Below are positions 36,664 to 47,934 of a stretch of DNA of 64,000 nucleotides, piece after piece. Under the pieces are notes generated by a model. That model made no database searches. It was not told where the DNA came from and was given only the letters and a program-made list of their open reading frames with translations. The position numbers and the translations under genes are program-made. Positions within the stretch are counted from its first letter, which is position 1, and each line of letters opens with the position of its first letter. This stretch comes from Metallyticus violacea (Eukaryota; Arthropoda; Insecta; Mantodea; Metallyticidae): NCBI GenBank assembly GCA_030762175.1, contig CM060843.1:115101369-115165368 (forward strand), given 5' to 3'.

Positions 36664-36900
36664 TTTATATATATATATTAATGAAAAATAAAAATAAAGA
36701 ACACTATTAACAATGTAACAACTTAACACTAATAATAAAAGTAGATAAAGATAAAACACTGAGAAAGAGTCACACTTGAAATTGCTATATTTGGAACTAC
36801 TGCGAGTTCTTCAATGGCAAGAAGCTAGACCAAGTGTGACAATTTCAAGTGTGACTCTTTCTCTGTGTTTTATCTTTATCTACTTTTATTATTAGTGTTA

Positions 36901-36954
<54 letters not shown>
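36664..36954 (+). repeat. Foldback element with 62-bp near-perfect palindrome in (TA)n
   Basis: The arms 36723-36784 and 36840-36901 are inverted copies of each other with one mismatch in 62 bases, separated by a 55-base spacer that itself contains gaact-actgcg-agttc. Outside the left arm lies 44 bases (aatgaaaaataaaaataaag onward) that has no counterpart on the right. TA runs flank both ends (36665-36679 and 36904-36953). Parts of the same element occur at 2.05 kb and 49.46 kb, also next to TA runs. Its transcript would form a long hairpin. No coding capacity. Confidence 0.85.
36904..36953 (+). repeat. (TA)n microsatellite
   Basis: About 25 TA units directly following the foldback element. 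Confidence 0.95.
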
Positions 36955-36957
<3 letters not shown>

Positions 36958-38062
36958 ATGATTCACACAAATTTTGGAATAAATTTCTGGTTATATAATG
37001 ACTTTTCTTTAAACTCATTTACTGCCTTATTAAGACTATATATAACGTCCATTTATACACTAACGTTATCGTTGATAGCACTTTATTGCAAAAAGAATGA
37101 GGAACTGTTGCATTGTATTAAGCGTTGTTAGCGTGCAGAAATTTTATTAGGAATTTAGAAGTTAGTATTCAAAACGGTGTTCCGACCTATCTTAAAAAGA
37201 ATATCAGATTAAAGATATTACTTAAGATAGCACTCCGCAACTTATCCACTCCAGAAGGTTCCATTGACATCTCAGCATCGTGATGTACCGCAATCTATAC
37301 TTCAGACGTTTCAGGAAGTGTATTTTGGAAGCCTGCCGCTACCCCTGAATATTAAGTAGGAAAATGACATTGCATGATCAATTTTCTAGAGCGTAGAGAA
37401 GAGAGGAGCACCAAAAAATGGGGGCAAGAAGAGCAACATGACAGCCTGAAAAAGAGACCAACTAAACGTGAGAAAAAAAACAGGGAAGCTAGACTCCGCA
37501 GAACGATAAATGAAAGAGAAGAAAGTGAAATAGAAAGAAAGAAACAATCCTTAAAATTAAATTTTTAAAAATGCATTACAATTAAATATAAAGTATTATC
37601 AATTAATGGGGTAAATGCTCTACTGTAATGATAATACAAAAATAAAATAATTAAGATCAGAAAATACAGTGTGTAATACAGTTAAACAAAAAATGTTATA
37701 ATATTATTAGTAGTATTTTGCACTGTTTGTAACCGTTTTAAACTCATAATAAAAAGTAAAATATCAGGCCAGCATTTTCCTTGTAAAATTATTCCTTTTG
37801 ATATTAATTGTTTCTTTAAATTCCTCCTTTCCACTTCTCTACATTTAGACTTCGTTTTCGCCTTGTTTTAGCTGCGCAAATTTTGACATGAGATGCATTA
37901 TGCACCGAATTTGACATAAATATTGACAAGCCTAGCGAATGTTTGTAATTATATACATCATCCCTCGTCACCACGTTGCAAAGTTAACCTGGAAAACTAT
38001 AGTGCTACCATCTTTAGAGTAGCACAGGCTTAATAGACTTCCATTCATCAACTACAATGATG
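36955..38062. other. A+T-rich non-coding DNA
   Basis: Contains a purine-rich patch (37390-37560) whose Lys/Glu/Arg-rich 64-codon frame is a product of base bias rather than a likely gene. Confidence 0.5.
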
Positions 38063-38082
38063 ATAACAACAACAACAACAAC

Positions 38083-38126
<44 letters not shown>
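38063..38126 (+). repeat. (AAC)n(AAT)n compound microsatellite
   Basis: A short AAC array passes into about 15 copies of AAT. Confidence 0.93.
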
Positions 38127-38937
38127 GTTCCATGTGCCACTCAGTGAAAGTCTGCAAGACACATAACTTAACTCCAACCGAAAGATAGAAATAATGTTAT
38201 ATGCATTGATTTTTGTATTTTTATTTTGGCTCTTATTCCGAATTTAATTTAGCTTATTCTGCTGATTCCCAAAATGTGATTAATTTACATTACTAAGAAT
38301 TTTTAGAGGATAATCATACAATTGCAGCCTGTTCTTGCTAAAATGGCGAACATCAGATAGAAGATAGAACAGTCAGAACAGACCAATGTAGATACTAACG
38401 TGTAGGGGGTGTATTTTCTCATTTATTTCGAATTAAACTACTTTCTGTGCTACAAATATGTTTGGGAGTTTTATAATCTCGAAACAGTGGCAGAACATGA
38501 TCTCATTTGGGTCACAACCTTTTCAAAATAATAATGCCCCCAAGGAGTTTTCCAAAGGGTACGTGCTTAGGAGGAAGCGTGGTGGAAAAGGACCTCAGAT
38601 ATTGTGCCTAACAAGATATTCGAGCTGTTGAAAGACAAGAAAGAAAATATTAAAGAACATTAAAAAAATGCTTGCAGTAATAGAAAGGAATGTTGCCTCT
38701 TTAAAATGTACAAGATTTTCCAATAATAAATTATAGAATGCAACAAATCAGTAAGGTAAGGTATTTAAGGATTAACTTTGAAGCAATGGCAAAGCATTTA
38801 CTGAAAACATTAAACTATTGGCTGTCGCAATTAACCAGTTTTAGGTACTGACAGACACTTTAACAGTTCACTTGCTGACAGATGTCATACACCATATACT
38901 TAAGAGTATACATTAATGACATGAACAAGTATAATAT
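38127..38937. other. Non-coding spacer
   Basis: No recognised feature. Confidence 0.5.
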
Positions 38938-38944
38938 TTTGACT

Positions 38945-39227
38945 AGTCGGTCCTGGTGGTCTAGTGGTAACCATACTTGCCTCCTAAACACAAGATCGCG
39001 GGTTCAGTCTCACTCGGGCGTACAAATCTTAAATATGGCTTCCTTCGGATCGGAAGTAAAACAGTGGGTCCCATGTCGTAGATTAACGGCACTTAAAAGA
39101 ACCGCAAGCTTGAAAGAAGCGGCCTCTTAGCAAAATTTGTCGCCCGCTGCACGCCTTGGTTTGAATGGGACCCTGATTTCTTAAGATGTTAAAGAGCGTC
39201 AGTAAAGAAACCAAATCAACAACAAAC
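38945..39227 (+). mobile_element. tRNA-derived SINE, family B (copy 3, full length)
   Basis: The head reads gtcggtcctggtggtctagtgg as A-box region, ttgcctcctaa in the loop and GGTTCAGTCTC as a damaged B box. The body has the gcttccttcggatcggaag motif, and the tail ends in aaccaaatcaacaacaaac. A short direct repeat TTTGACT (38938-38944 and 39228-39234) brackets it and is probably the target duplication. The 3' tail is AAC-type, unlike the ATTC tail of family A. Confidence 0.88.
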
Positions 39228-39464
39228 TTTGACTTATTCAGATAGTTGCAATGTATCGCTAATATTTACCATTTTAAGAAATGGAAGCTTAAGGAGGACC
39301 ATTTAAATATATTTTTTCTTCTTTTCAAAATCTATATTCCTTTCACAACCGTTAACACACGTTCTGAAACTCGGAACTTAGTACACAGCTGGCCATTAAA
39401 ATTCTATCATATTACGAGTTTTCATATAGCAATATGGAAATAGAGTCTGTCTTCTCGTTTGATT

Positions 39465-39665
39465 GTTAGATGGAGTCATCGGGATCCTTCACGTCTGTGG
39501 TTCGTCTTATCTCGATCCACTGATATATCCATTTCGCTATGGACGCGCACCAGAGCCAATTTCCCGGAATGAAATCCAGCATTCTCGATGCCACAATTTC
39601 CCGCCATCAAATTCAGACACCCGATGGTATCGCTGTTGTACTTTCATGTGTACCACTGTTGTCCT
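39465..39665 (-). pseudogene. Tc1-like transposase, N-terminal remnant
   Basis: The minus-strand frame reads RYHRVSEFDGGKLWHREC, then WISFREIGSGARP, stop, RNGYISGSR and DEPQT with further stops. This follows the helix-turn-helix N-terminus of Tc1-like transposases (EFDRGRIVAYRDCGLSFREI, then the segment RICDRWMQEGTTDRRG). At least three stops interrupt it, and no catalytic domain follows. Three overlapping plus-strand open frames in the same place are shadows. No inverted repeats were found. Confidence 0.7.
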
Positions 39666-40739
39666 TTTCCTTGTTTCTGGTTATATTTTATTGTAGAATT
39701 GTCACTGAACCACAGTGTAATTGTTGTTGGAATTTTACAGCGGCACAGAAGGCTTAATGACCCTAGTTCTGCATCAATAAATACATTATACAGAATACCA
39801 ACGGTGACAGGCCAATGTTAGCTTATTTTATATTTATTATAAAATTAAGATTTCGAAATATTCACAAATTTTCTTTGCCGCTATAAACTACTATATATCA
39901 AATTACTTTTTTCTCCAGATTTAGAAGTATGAAAAACTAAAAACTTTAAATTGCTTGTAAAATATTCCTAATTGTGGCTATAAAAATGTGCTAAAATGAA
40001 GTTAAGGTGTCAAGAAGCTAACTCTGCTTTTGAACGAGAAACATGGCAGAACGTACATATTTTAAGTGATGATTAAATAATAACTGCAAAAGAGATAAGT
40101 TATAGGAAATCCCATTTATATTGCATAAAAGTTTATGATAGCCTTCTGATAAAATTGTGCATTATAATAAAAACTTGCCTACACATTGCATCTATTTATA
40201 CGCGTAAAACTATAAATAAAACGATTTCGTGTCTACATACAAAACGATGATGGAAACAGAGCACCCTTTCTCTAGCATTGTTAATAGGCACAAGTATTTA
40301 TCGATGATTCTGAAGAATCGCAGAGTCAGCTGCAAGCAGGAAGCATTTGAAATACCGCCGTGTTTGCAGACGTTCAGGTAATTAGCGCTGACTGGAAAGA
40401 TCGTCTAAAACACAACTCAGCAATCCTACGAAAAACATTCATATTTATTTAGCCAAATCCTACATTAATTAGACACTAAGAGTGCGACTTTCATTAGTAA
40501 AATATCCATAATATTTGCACAATTTGTTAAAAAAAAAAGTACCTAATATCTCTTACAATCAGATTTAAAATCGGCTCTGCAACTGTATGGATACTCTTAC
40601 AAATAATATAAAAGAAGAAGAAGAGAAGAGAAATCTAGAAGAGCTAGATTGCAATGACGACCATCATAATGAAAATGAGAACTAACTGCTAGCAATCACT
40701 AATGGAGATTACAATCATTCGCTCACTCTCGAGCTATTT
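39666..40739. other. A+T-rich non-coding DNA
   Basis: Nothing recognised. Confidence 0.5.
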
Positions 40740-40769
40740 TCAAAATATTAGTTCATACTATTAGATTAT

Positions 40770-40930
40770 CAACGAGGCGGAGAGATAGCATCGGCCGTTA
40801 AGCTATTGCTCAAAGCCAGCCGGGCAACACGAGTGGGGCTGAGCGGGGCTTTACCGAACTGCTGCGTTGGCCTCGAGTCTTGTGCCACTCAGTTTCGTTC
40901 TAACTGTGAAAGAAACAATACTTATCTAAT
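40770..40930 (+). promoter_or_regulatory. GC-rich block with initiator-like sequence
   Basis: A G+C-rich patch (gtggggctgagcggggc, ctgctgcgttggcctcg) is followed by CACTCAGTTTCG, which fits the arthropod initiator TCAGT. No TATA box lies 30 bases upstream. It could be the core promoter of a host transcript or a fragment of an LTR, since LTR-A has a similar CACTCAG start region. Confidence 0.25.
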
Positions 40931-43070
40931 CGTGTAAGGGGTAATTTCATAAGGAAACTATAATTTGTTATAAATCAACAACAGCTACTACTACCATTAA
41001 CTATCTATGTTTGTATTACAGTTTATTATGAAAAACATTTACTACTACTTCTACTGCTACTAGTATTACTAATATTATTATTATTACTACTATCACTGCT
41101 ACTACTGCTGTCTAACTAACTTCTTCAAGTCTGGTTTCTGCATAGCCCTATGTGGCCCTTCGGCTTACCGCGACGACCGCTGCGTCTTCTACCTCCATCT
41201 ACCTCCATCTACCTCCATTGTAGGTAAAATCTAAAAATTGGGTTCAGCAATTGAGTTAGAATAGTGAAGAGTTTTGTGTGCACGTTCCTTATAGCAAATT
41301 AGTGGTATGCATATTGAGAAAATGTACTTCATTTTGTCACTTACAAGACAATGCGCTGTTACGTAAAGTCAAAACAAATAGCATCAACAAATTTTCAACT
41401 TTACCCTTCAAGAGTATCCATTTTCTTTATTTTGGAGAAGTTGTATAAAATTTATATATTGATAAAATTATTCTATATTGAGCAATTTGTTCCTATATAT
41501 GCACCATTATGCATTTTGTGTTTACTTTAAATGCCTATGTATGTTATGGTTTTCAGTGTCCATTTTATTTGCTTAATTCTGTAATTATCTTTCAAGTATG
41601 GCTATCTTTCTCAACAAAAAACATGTTTTTGGACTTTCTGCTAAGAAATCAGATACTCTGATGTTATTCTGCAAAAAAAAAAAAAAAAAAAAAAAAAATA
41701 GCCAGCCCAACTCTTAATACAAGCAATGGAAGGTTTTTAGTTTAAAGATGAATTTTCAGTTAAAAGTTGCGCAAAGTCTTACTTCGTAATGGCAAATCTC
41801 TGTGAAATGCTTCATTTAGCTCCAATATGTGTATTCTTCAAAAATGTGAATGAGGTCTCTCTATAAAATACATACAGTTCTGAGTGGAGTAATTTATGAA
41901 ACAACCTTTGATCGATTTTCTGAATCAAATTCACGTAGATGAAAAACCAAATGTCATCTTAATTATATTTTTGAAGTAGGGGACTTTTACAGATTTCACA
42001 CTGGCTTAGAGCGAGGAATACTGAAGCATAGGGCGTCTTTCTGGAACAATCAGGCTATAAATAACATAGTGCATGCTTGTTATAAACACTCGATTTCCCA
42101 ATTTAAGTTCGGAATTATCAACCGCACATCATTTATAGGTATATAGTATGCTATTACTTCGCAATTACTTCATATTGTCTAAAGGAATAGTCATCAAGAG
42201 ACTGGATATATTCTTTATAGACATTCCTCAGCAGAATTTTGAAGAAGTGTCAAAGAAATTAAATGTTGGTCATATGAATGCTTTTTATGGTCTTCATCAT
42301 TACTGTGAGGTAAGTCTCTGTACAAATCTTTTAACTGAAAATTCCTGTGGGAGAAGAAAAATATCTGAAATTTAAAAGAATTTCCTGACAAAACATTTCG
42401 GCTGCTGTCAGCGACCTTTTTAATGTAAACTTCTATCTACAATAACGTCAACTTGGTAACTCAGAATGGAGTGAGCATATCACCACCTAAATGTTACAGA
42501 GGGAAAGCAAATTCAAAGTGTTTTTTCTTATGTTCTCAAATAACAATTGAGGGTACATTACAACTGGTACAACAGCCAGTGAGACAACTTTTACTTGAGT
42601 CCCTTCAAGACCGTGTAACTATTAGACGAATACGCTCCAATACTTGCTTGTCAGTAACGAGGCAATTTCATTTTGGACGAAGTTGAACTCCTTGTCACCA
42701 GCAAGCAGTTAAAGATCATTCCGGCATTAACCTTCCTCTGAAGGAATATTGGCAAGAAAAGTGGCGTGCTTTTACTTAAACCAGGCTCAATCATAAGCAT
42801 ATTCACATTTTGGCAAGTTATTTCATTTTTTATTTTACCGATAAACGCACTGAGAATTACAGAAAGGATATTACATATATTTTTATGTAATTTTTAGGTA
42901 AATAATGATAATGAAGTTTAATGAAAAGTACATGTATATATTTATGTTTCTACAAAAACGATGAGAAGTACTTGTTTAAAGAGACATGTTCATTTTTTAT
43001 TCCTTTAAGACACCCGTCCACTTTTGAATAATTCAATTACCTCTCACGAGGTACTCAAACGTTAAGAGTT
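40931..43070. other. Non-coding DNA with simple repeats
   Basis: Includes a triple repeat of ctacctccat (41189-41218) and a poly(A) run near 41674-41698. Two short open frames (42148-42375 and 42453-42686) are unrecognised. The first ends beside a strong donor-like GAG|GTAAGT near 42308, but no acceptor or family could be matched. Confidence 0.45.
41189..41218 (+). repeat. (CTACCTCCAT)3 tandem repeat
   Basis: Three exact 10-bp units. Confidence 0.9.
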
Positions 43071-43139
43071 GGTCGGGCACAAACCCACGATCTTGGGCTT
43101 AGAAAGCAAATATGGCAACCACTACACCACCAGGACCGA
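43071..43139 (-). mobile_element. tRNA-derived SINE, family B (copy 4, head only)
   Basis: On the minus strand: ttcggtcctggtggtgtagtgg, the loop segment ttgctttctaa, then the B-box region (tgggtttgtgcccgacc), after which similarity stops. Only the ~70-base tRNA-like head remains, with the B box partly lost. Confidence 0.75.
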
Positions 43140-43167
43140 AAAGACCACGGAGGCGGTTCTCCAGCAG

Positions 43168-43363
43168 GTTTGCTTTGTATTACCGAAGATTTTCAAGATA
43201 GAACTGGTATGCAAATCTGTAGAGTGAACAGCTCGTCTCTTCGACTCAAAAAAGGGAAAATCGGTAAAAGCAACAGCCATCTACCTCTATCAACAAGTGT
43301 CCACCAAGAAGAACGAGACCGAAAAAAGGCAATTCGGAAGAAAATATCTGCTAAAGCTACTAG
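43168..43363 (+). other. Candidate coding exon, unrecognised
   Basis: A 196-base segment open in one frame from an acceptor-like site (cggttctccagcag, AG at 43166-43167) to a good donor (ACTAG|GTAAGA at 43363/43364). The frame reads TEDFQDRTGMQICRV, then SSLRLKKGKIGKSN, and ends EERDRKKAIRKKISAK, basic overall. Stops occur soon after the donor. I do not recognise the family, and no flanking exon was identified. It sits only 28 bases from a SINE fragment. Confidence is low; exon-like signals arise by chance in 64 kb. Confidence 0.25.
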
Positions 43364-44173
43364 GTAAGATTCGAAGATGTTTACCGGAAAAAAAAGGATT
43401 CAGAGCATAAATTGAAAAGTTCTGATTGCTGCTGTGGTGGAAAATCAGAATAGAGTAATGTGAAGGAATAGCTATTTCAAAAGTGATAGTGATAGATATT
43501 TGTACTGCACTAAATGTTATCAGTCTCCATTAAGTTTATTTTTTAAAATGGGTTACCAAATTACCCACAGTTTCTGATAGTGGTCGAAGTATGTCATTGT
43601 TTACTCATCAGTGTGTTTTATGTTTACTCACAAACATTCATATATATCATTTTGTACACTTATGGGGCAGTACTGCGGTATTATATTGCGCAACATAATA
43701 GTGTAAATGAAAAATTAACTCAAAGGGAACTTGTTACCAAATTAGACGAGTCTCTACTAATACGATCAATACTTGTGGACAATTTATTGCAATTTTGACT
43801 GAATATTCATAAAATTTTTTTATTATTTACTGATTTACTGGAATACAGTTAATGCATTAGCTCTTTTGAACAATCTATTATCATTTTAGAGATTCCTAAT
43901 ACCTCTAGTTTTGATATTAACAATCCCAAATTCGGATCATACTGCTGAAAGCGGCAATTTCTCCTCTATTAGAACAGCGGTCACTGCACTATATTATTAT
44001 TTATAACTGATCCTATAGCGTCATTAATTGGAGAATTTATTTGCGACAGTCTACAGAATAAAGGCAAAGTGCACTTTTTTAAACACTAAGATTAAATTAA
44101 TTATATAATATACGGGGGTAATCTTGTGGATTGTGGAGTGATGGAGCTCCATTTATAGACCCATTCACATATA
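43364..44173. other. A+T-rich non-coding DNA
   Basis: Nothing recognised. Confidence 0.5.
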
Positions 44174-44334
44174 TACCGAGGGGGCCAAAAATGTATACAC
44201 ACTTTCACAGTAGTTATATATTTAATATATTTCATAGTTGAACCGAAAAACAACAGTAATGTGTAGTAAGATGCTCTGTAAACAGATGTGACTCACATAT
44301 ATTATGATAGCGTTGCTACGTGGCAGGTAAATCA

Positions 44335-44440
44335 ACAATGAACAAATGAAGCCAAGATTATTGTAAACCAACAATGAACAAATGAAGCCATGATTATTGT
44401 AAACCAACAATGAACAAATGAAGTCAAGACTATCTTATAA
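44335..44440 (+). repeat. 36-bp tandem triplication in transposon leader
   Basis: A unit starting acaatgaacaaatgaagcc begins at 44335, 44371 and 44407, exactly 36 bases apart. The equivalent part of the 18-kb element has a single unit. Confidence 0.85.
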
Positions 44441-44483
44441 TGTCCTGTAAACAGATGTGACTCGCCAGCGTTGCTACAGCAAA

Positions 44484-44730
44484 ATGGAGCCAAGATTATC
44501 GTTTGAACAGCAGAAAGCAATTTAGAAGTGGTTTTGGAAAACGGAGAATGTTGTTGAAGTTCGAAGCCAATGGAGGCGTGTGTACAGAACAGAATCGCCA
44601 AAGCGAGTAACAGTTGCATACATTCCAGACAAATTTGAGACTCATGGTATCGTATGGGATGTTCACAAGGACACATCTGGGAGACCTCGCACAGCAACAA
44701 GCCCCGCCTCCTAGGCTATGGTTTTGGAAC
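44484..44730 (+). pseudogene. Transposase N-terminus, deleted and with stops
   Basis: From the ATG at 44484 the frame reads MEPRLSFEQQKAI, stop at 44523, KWFWKTENVVEV, QWRRVYRTES, DKFETHGI and GRPRTATSPAS, then another stop. This is the paired helix-turn-helix region of the same transposase as at 18.6 kb, which has lost its ATG but not this stop. The two copies therefore decayed independently. No DDE segment is present. Confidence 0.82.
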
Positions 44731-44837
44731 GCGCTGAGGACACTTTCGCAAATGTTAATCATGTGAATTCAGTTTGTTATTTTAACCCAGTTTTTTTCTT
44801 TGCTTGAAGTGTTTATACATTTTTGGCACCCTCTGTA

Positions 44838-46302
44838 GTTGCATTGCAGCGTCAATAGTTCGAAGAATACTGCCACTATATTCTAACATTGCGTTCTTGT
44901 AACAAACTGTTTAGCATTTGACTTTTATACTAGAGATCGCTAATTTAAATTCCAATTTGTTGCATTTATATTCATAAACACACTTTCTATACTGAGTATA
45001 TTGCTTGTTTATGTTGGAATGTTACTAAAATTTCATTCTAAGTATGAATTTGTTTATAAAAAAGCAATCATCGCTCACACCATTACTGCTCTGTAATAGA
45101 GAGTATTTGGACATACTCGTGCATCATAATAGTATTGCTTTGGAGCGTTTAAAATGTATCAAGTTAATAGTATTTCCATAGACATTCATACTCGTTGTCT
45201 AATAACATGTTGTGTTTTATTTGGTTTGTTATACACTTTAATTTCTTGTTCATATATTGTAAATTGTTACACTAATGTATATTACTCTTTATTTGCATGC
45301 ATTTAATTGTCAGTTTAACTTTTTATCCAATGCTATATTTCTTTTGGTTCAATTTATCCGAAACATGGAATATCTTCCCTTTCCCTTTTCTTTCTTCTGG
45401 AGAAAAACCGATGCCTATTTGGTGGACTACTCTCTCTACTTTCAAGTAAGAAGGCTTAAACTTTCTGGTTCCTGTAAATGTTTTCACCAGAGCCTTAGAT
45501 CTTAATTTACCTTGGAAATGTTTAAAAATATTTTTTACCTGTAGCCACCACTCTTCGGACAAAATGTCTTATCTTCAGCTTTAGGTAAGATACTATTCAG
45601 GGCCAGGAGGTGCCCAGTTCACAGGGGAATGCGTTTGTAATTCGGACCTCCTTGTGACCCGTTATATAGCTAATGTGTAGATTTTAAGTTAAAAAATATT
45701 CTGATATTTGTTGTTCATTGTAATGAAAAACACACGTATAAATTTAAGTAAATTTAATTAATTTTTTAAATAAATGTTTTTGAAATTGAAGATGGGCAAG
45801 TGAATTAAACACGTGAATCTTATGCGAAACTACGGTAAGTTTGTAATTGGTGTACTGAATTCCGTCATTCCCATTCTTAATGAGACATTTTATTGCCAGA
45901 GCATGTTTGTAAGATTATTAGCATTCAAACAAGAATATTGAATTTTGCCCTTCGGAAATTTTGAGCACTACATGCAAATTTTTGTTTAAGTTATTTGCAT
46001 TGGTTAAGCAAAATCCGCATGTATGTGCATATATTTTAACGACCGAAGTTCCAGATGTGTGCCTTCCCATGCCCTCACTCCAGGGCATTATTTTTAAGAA
46101 TGCATTCAACTTAACTTCGCATCGCTTACATGTGATCGAATTTTACCCACTCGATTGCTTTGAGTTTACTTTTGGTGTTACAATACAGAGGCCGAAATCC
46201 AAAGAACACGTTCTAATTATATAAATTATTAAGTAAAGAATTAATTAACGAAATATCTACAGTAAACACAAAAATAATGACATTATGAGGGATAAAGATG
46301 TT
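44838..46302. other. Non-coding DNA
   Basis: A stretch around 45360-45560 has open frames of 76-79 codons on both strands and a donor-like CAG|GTAAAA on the minus strand near 45540, but no family is recognised. Nothing else seen. Confidence 0.45.
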
Positions 46303-46510
46303 AACGGGCGTAAAAATTCTAAGTATGACTTCTTTCGGAAGAGAAGTAAAGCCGTGGGTCCCGTGTCGTACATTCACGGCACAATAAAGAACCTCAAGCC
46401 TGAAAAAAGAGGCCTCTGAGCAAAATTTGTTGGCCGTTTCACGCCCTGATTTAAATGGGATGCTGATGACTTGAAATGTTAAAGAGCGCTCATAAATAAA
46501 CCAAATCAAA
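46303..46510 (+). mobile_element. tRNA-derived SINE, family B (copy 5, 5'-truncated)
   Basis: Starts inside the body (acgggcgtaaaaattctaag) and continues through tgacttctttcggaagagaag, the hairpin segment (gtgtcgtacattcacggcac), gaacctcaagcctg and gatgttaaagagcg-like sequence to an A-rich tail (accaaatcaaatgaaag). The tRNA-like head is missing. A LINE fragment follows within about ten bases. Confidence 0.85.
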
Positions 46511-46516
46511 TGAAAG

Positions 46517-46654
46517 AAAAATGAAAATTTTAGAGCAGATGAAAATGTGCAGTTATCTCGGTTGTGATGTTTCTCTCGATTACAATCAAGGTTTAACAAA
46601 TACGGTTGCAAGAATCCTGAATTTTTTAACACTAAAAGAAACACTGAGAAAAAA
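46517..46654 (+). pseudogene. LINE reverse-transcriptase/thumb fragment
   Basis: The frame reads KILEQMKMCSYLGCDVSL, then DYNQGLTNTVARI and TLKETLRKNS. This fits the region of the same LINE type as at 24 kb (FNYLGCDVSYD, then NKIARF and RTLRKKTRKST), where the query-like LGCDV is also seen. The fragment is 45 codons long, open, and ends at a stop. The rest of the ORF is not adjacent. Confidence 0.55.
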
Positions 46655-47031
46655 TAGTGCATCAATTAAATACTACAAGAAATATAATTTATATACAGAT
46701 TATAATTAATATGAATAGTGAACATTGCAATTTTGACTTTTGTTTGTTTTATTCAGTTTTCTGCAGTTTGAAGGATTGAGATGCGAGTTTTCGGTATGTT
46801 AGAAAAATATTTCAATTTATTATTGGCAGATAAATAAATATCACATTTTAGAAATTCGTTTTTTTTTTCAAGCATATTATAGGTTCAGAAGCGCCTATGA
46901 AATGTAAAATTAATAGTATGAATGAAATTCCTAAGCACAGTAAGAAATTGCAATAAGCAGACTGAATAAAATAGACAAATCACAATTTCCTGGAATATTT
47001 TTCATAACAGATAAAATTTAAGAGTATACAC
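46655..47031. other. A+T-rich spacer
   Basis: Nothing recognised. Confidence 0.5.
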
Positions 47032-47934
47032 TGTGACAGATCCTCACACTCACGCATGCCAAAGAGTAACTGCTTTAAGTAATGTAAATAGTAATAATTA
47101 TAAAATATAGCTTATAGTGGCAAATTGGGACATTTCGTGTATTGCTAAAATTTATTCATAGCTACCTGGTCGTTTGACTATGGCAATAGGGAAAATGTTG
47201 CCTTTTGTCATCTTTTGCACCTTTTCTGCTGGTAATAGCTAGAGCGATGGGTCTGTCTACTTTAACAAAGCTAAGTGCTTGCAGGGTCCGAACAATAGAT
47301 CCTTTTGTATCTCAGTTTCTGAAGATGCTCTAAAATTCGTTGAAGGTAGAAGGGGGAACAGGTGTCGGCAATGAAATCGTTACATTGTATGATGAGGAAC
47401 TCTCCGATAAAGTGTCAGAAAGGCGATAAATTTAAAAGCCCAAGAACTCACCAATAATATTTAAATATTTCGAAAGATCACGAAAGCCGTGGGCGCCATA
47501 CTGAACTCCCGTGAGTTTTGTAACCATGTGGGGGCGTTTTGGAGTTCTATATTAAGGAGAAACAAAGCACTTGTTTGTATCAAACAGTTTTTTACCAGAT
47601 GGAAGCCGCAGTTCAGATCAGGAAGTTAAGGCAGTACAGATCGTTTTACCAGGGGCAGTAGACGAGAGGCATACAGATGCAGCAGATGTAGTATGTGTCA
47701 TCAAAGTTATAGAGATAACAAACCGAACGGCCAGTAACTAAGTGTATGTGATTAAATGGTTAAATGCATTCAAAGGAAGCAAGTTTGTGTGATTTGAACT
47801 ACCTCCTAACATCTCTCTCCTCCCGTGACCAATAAAACAAGAAAAACGACTTCGGGCCCCTGAACGACCCTGGGCATGAAGTGGGACCCTCGGTCTAACG
47901 ACTACATCAACATCTTCATATAGAAACCACTTCA
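47032..47934 (+). mobile_element. LTR of a retrotransposon (LTR-B copy 1)
   Basis: A ~900-bp segment starting TGTGACAGATCC and ending ...CCACTTCA, alignable along its whole length with 59511-60404. Shared blocks include gccttttgtcatcttttg, tctgctggtaat, aacaatagatcc, gaagatgct, gccgtgggcgc, gtaaccatgtgg and cctcccgtgaccaat. A weak TATA (tatatta, near 47549) is followed by AATAAA at 47831-47836, the order expected for U3-R-U5 on the plus strand. A PBS-like tggcgcgacaccg follows 16-20 bases later. Ends are inferred from the shared boundary; no target duplication seen. Overlapping minus-strand open frames are by-products. Confidence 0.7.

Larger units (their letters stand above)
44176..44835 (+). 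mobile_element. Internally deleted Tc1/mariner-superfamily element (copy 2)
   Basis: The termini CCGAGGGGGCCAAAAATGT (left) and, read inward, CAGAGGGTGCCAAAAATGT (right) match those of the 18.04-kb element, and TA flanks both sides (44174-44175 and 44836-44837). Length is 660 bp. It retains the 5' leader, the N-terminal transposase segment and the 3' terminus (gtttttttctttgcttgaag), but the catalytic domain is missing. A 36-bp unit in the leader is present three times. It is in the opposite orientation to copy 1. Confidence 0.88.

Noticed and set aside
37374..37568. Lys/Glu/Arg-rich 64-codon frame
   Set aside because: Produced by local purine bias; low complexity and no flanking splice signals.
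38945..39016. tRNA-Gly-like fold at the start of a SINE-B copy
   Set aside because: Part of a dispersed repeat with damaged B box and mismatched arms, so not a functional tRNA gene.
39463..39821. Three overlapping plus-strand open frames with a possible membrane segment
   Set aside because: They lie opposite the Tc1-like transposase remnant on the minus strand.
44332..44700. 122-codon minus-strand open frame
   Set aside because: Shadow of the transposase fragment and of the 36-bp triplication on the plus strand.
46213..46665. 150-codon minus-strand open frame, the longest in the window
   Set aside because: It is antisense to the SINE-B copy and the LINE fragment, which explain the sequence.
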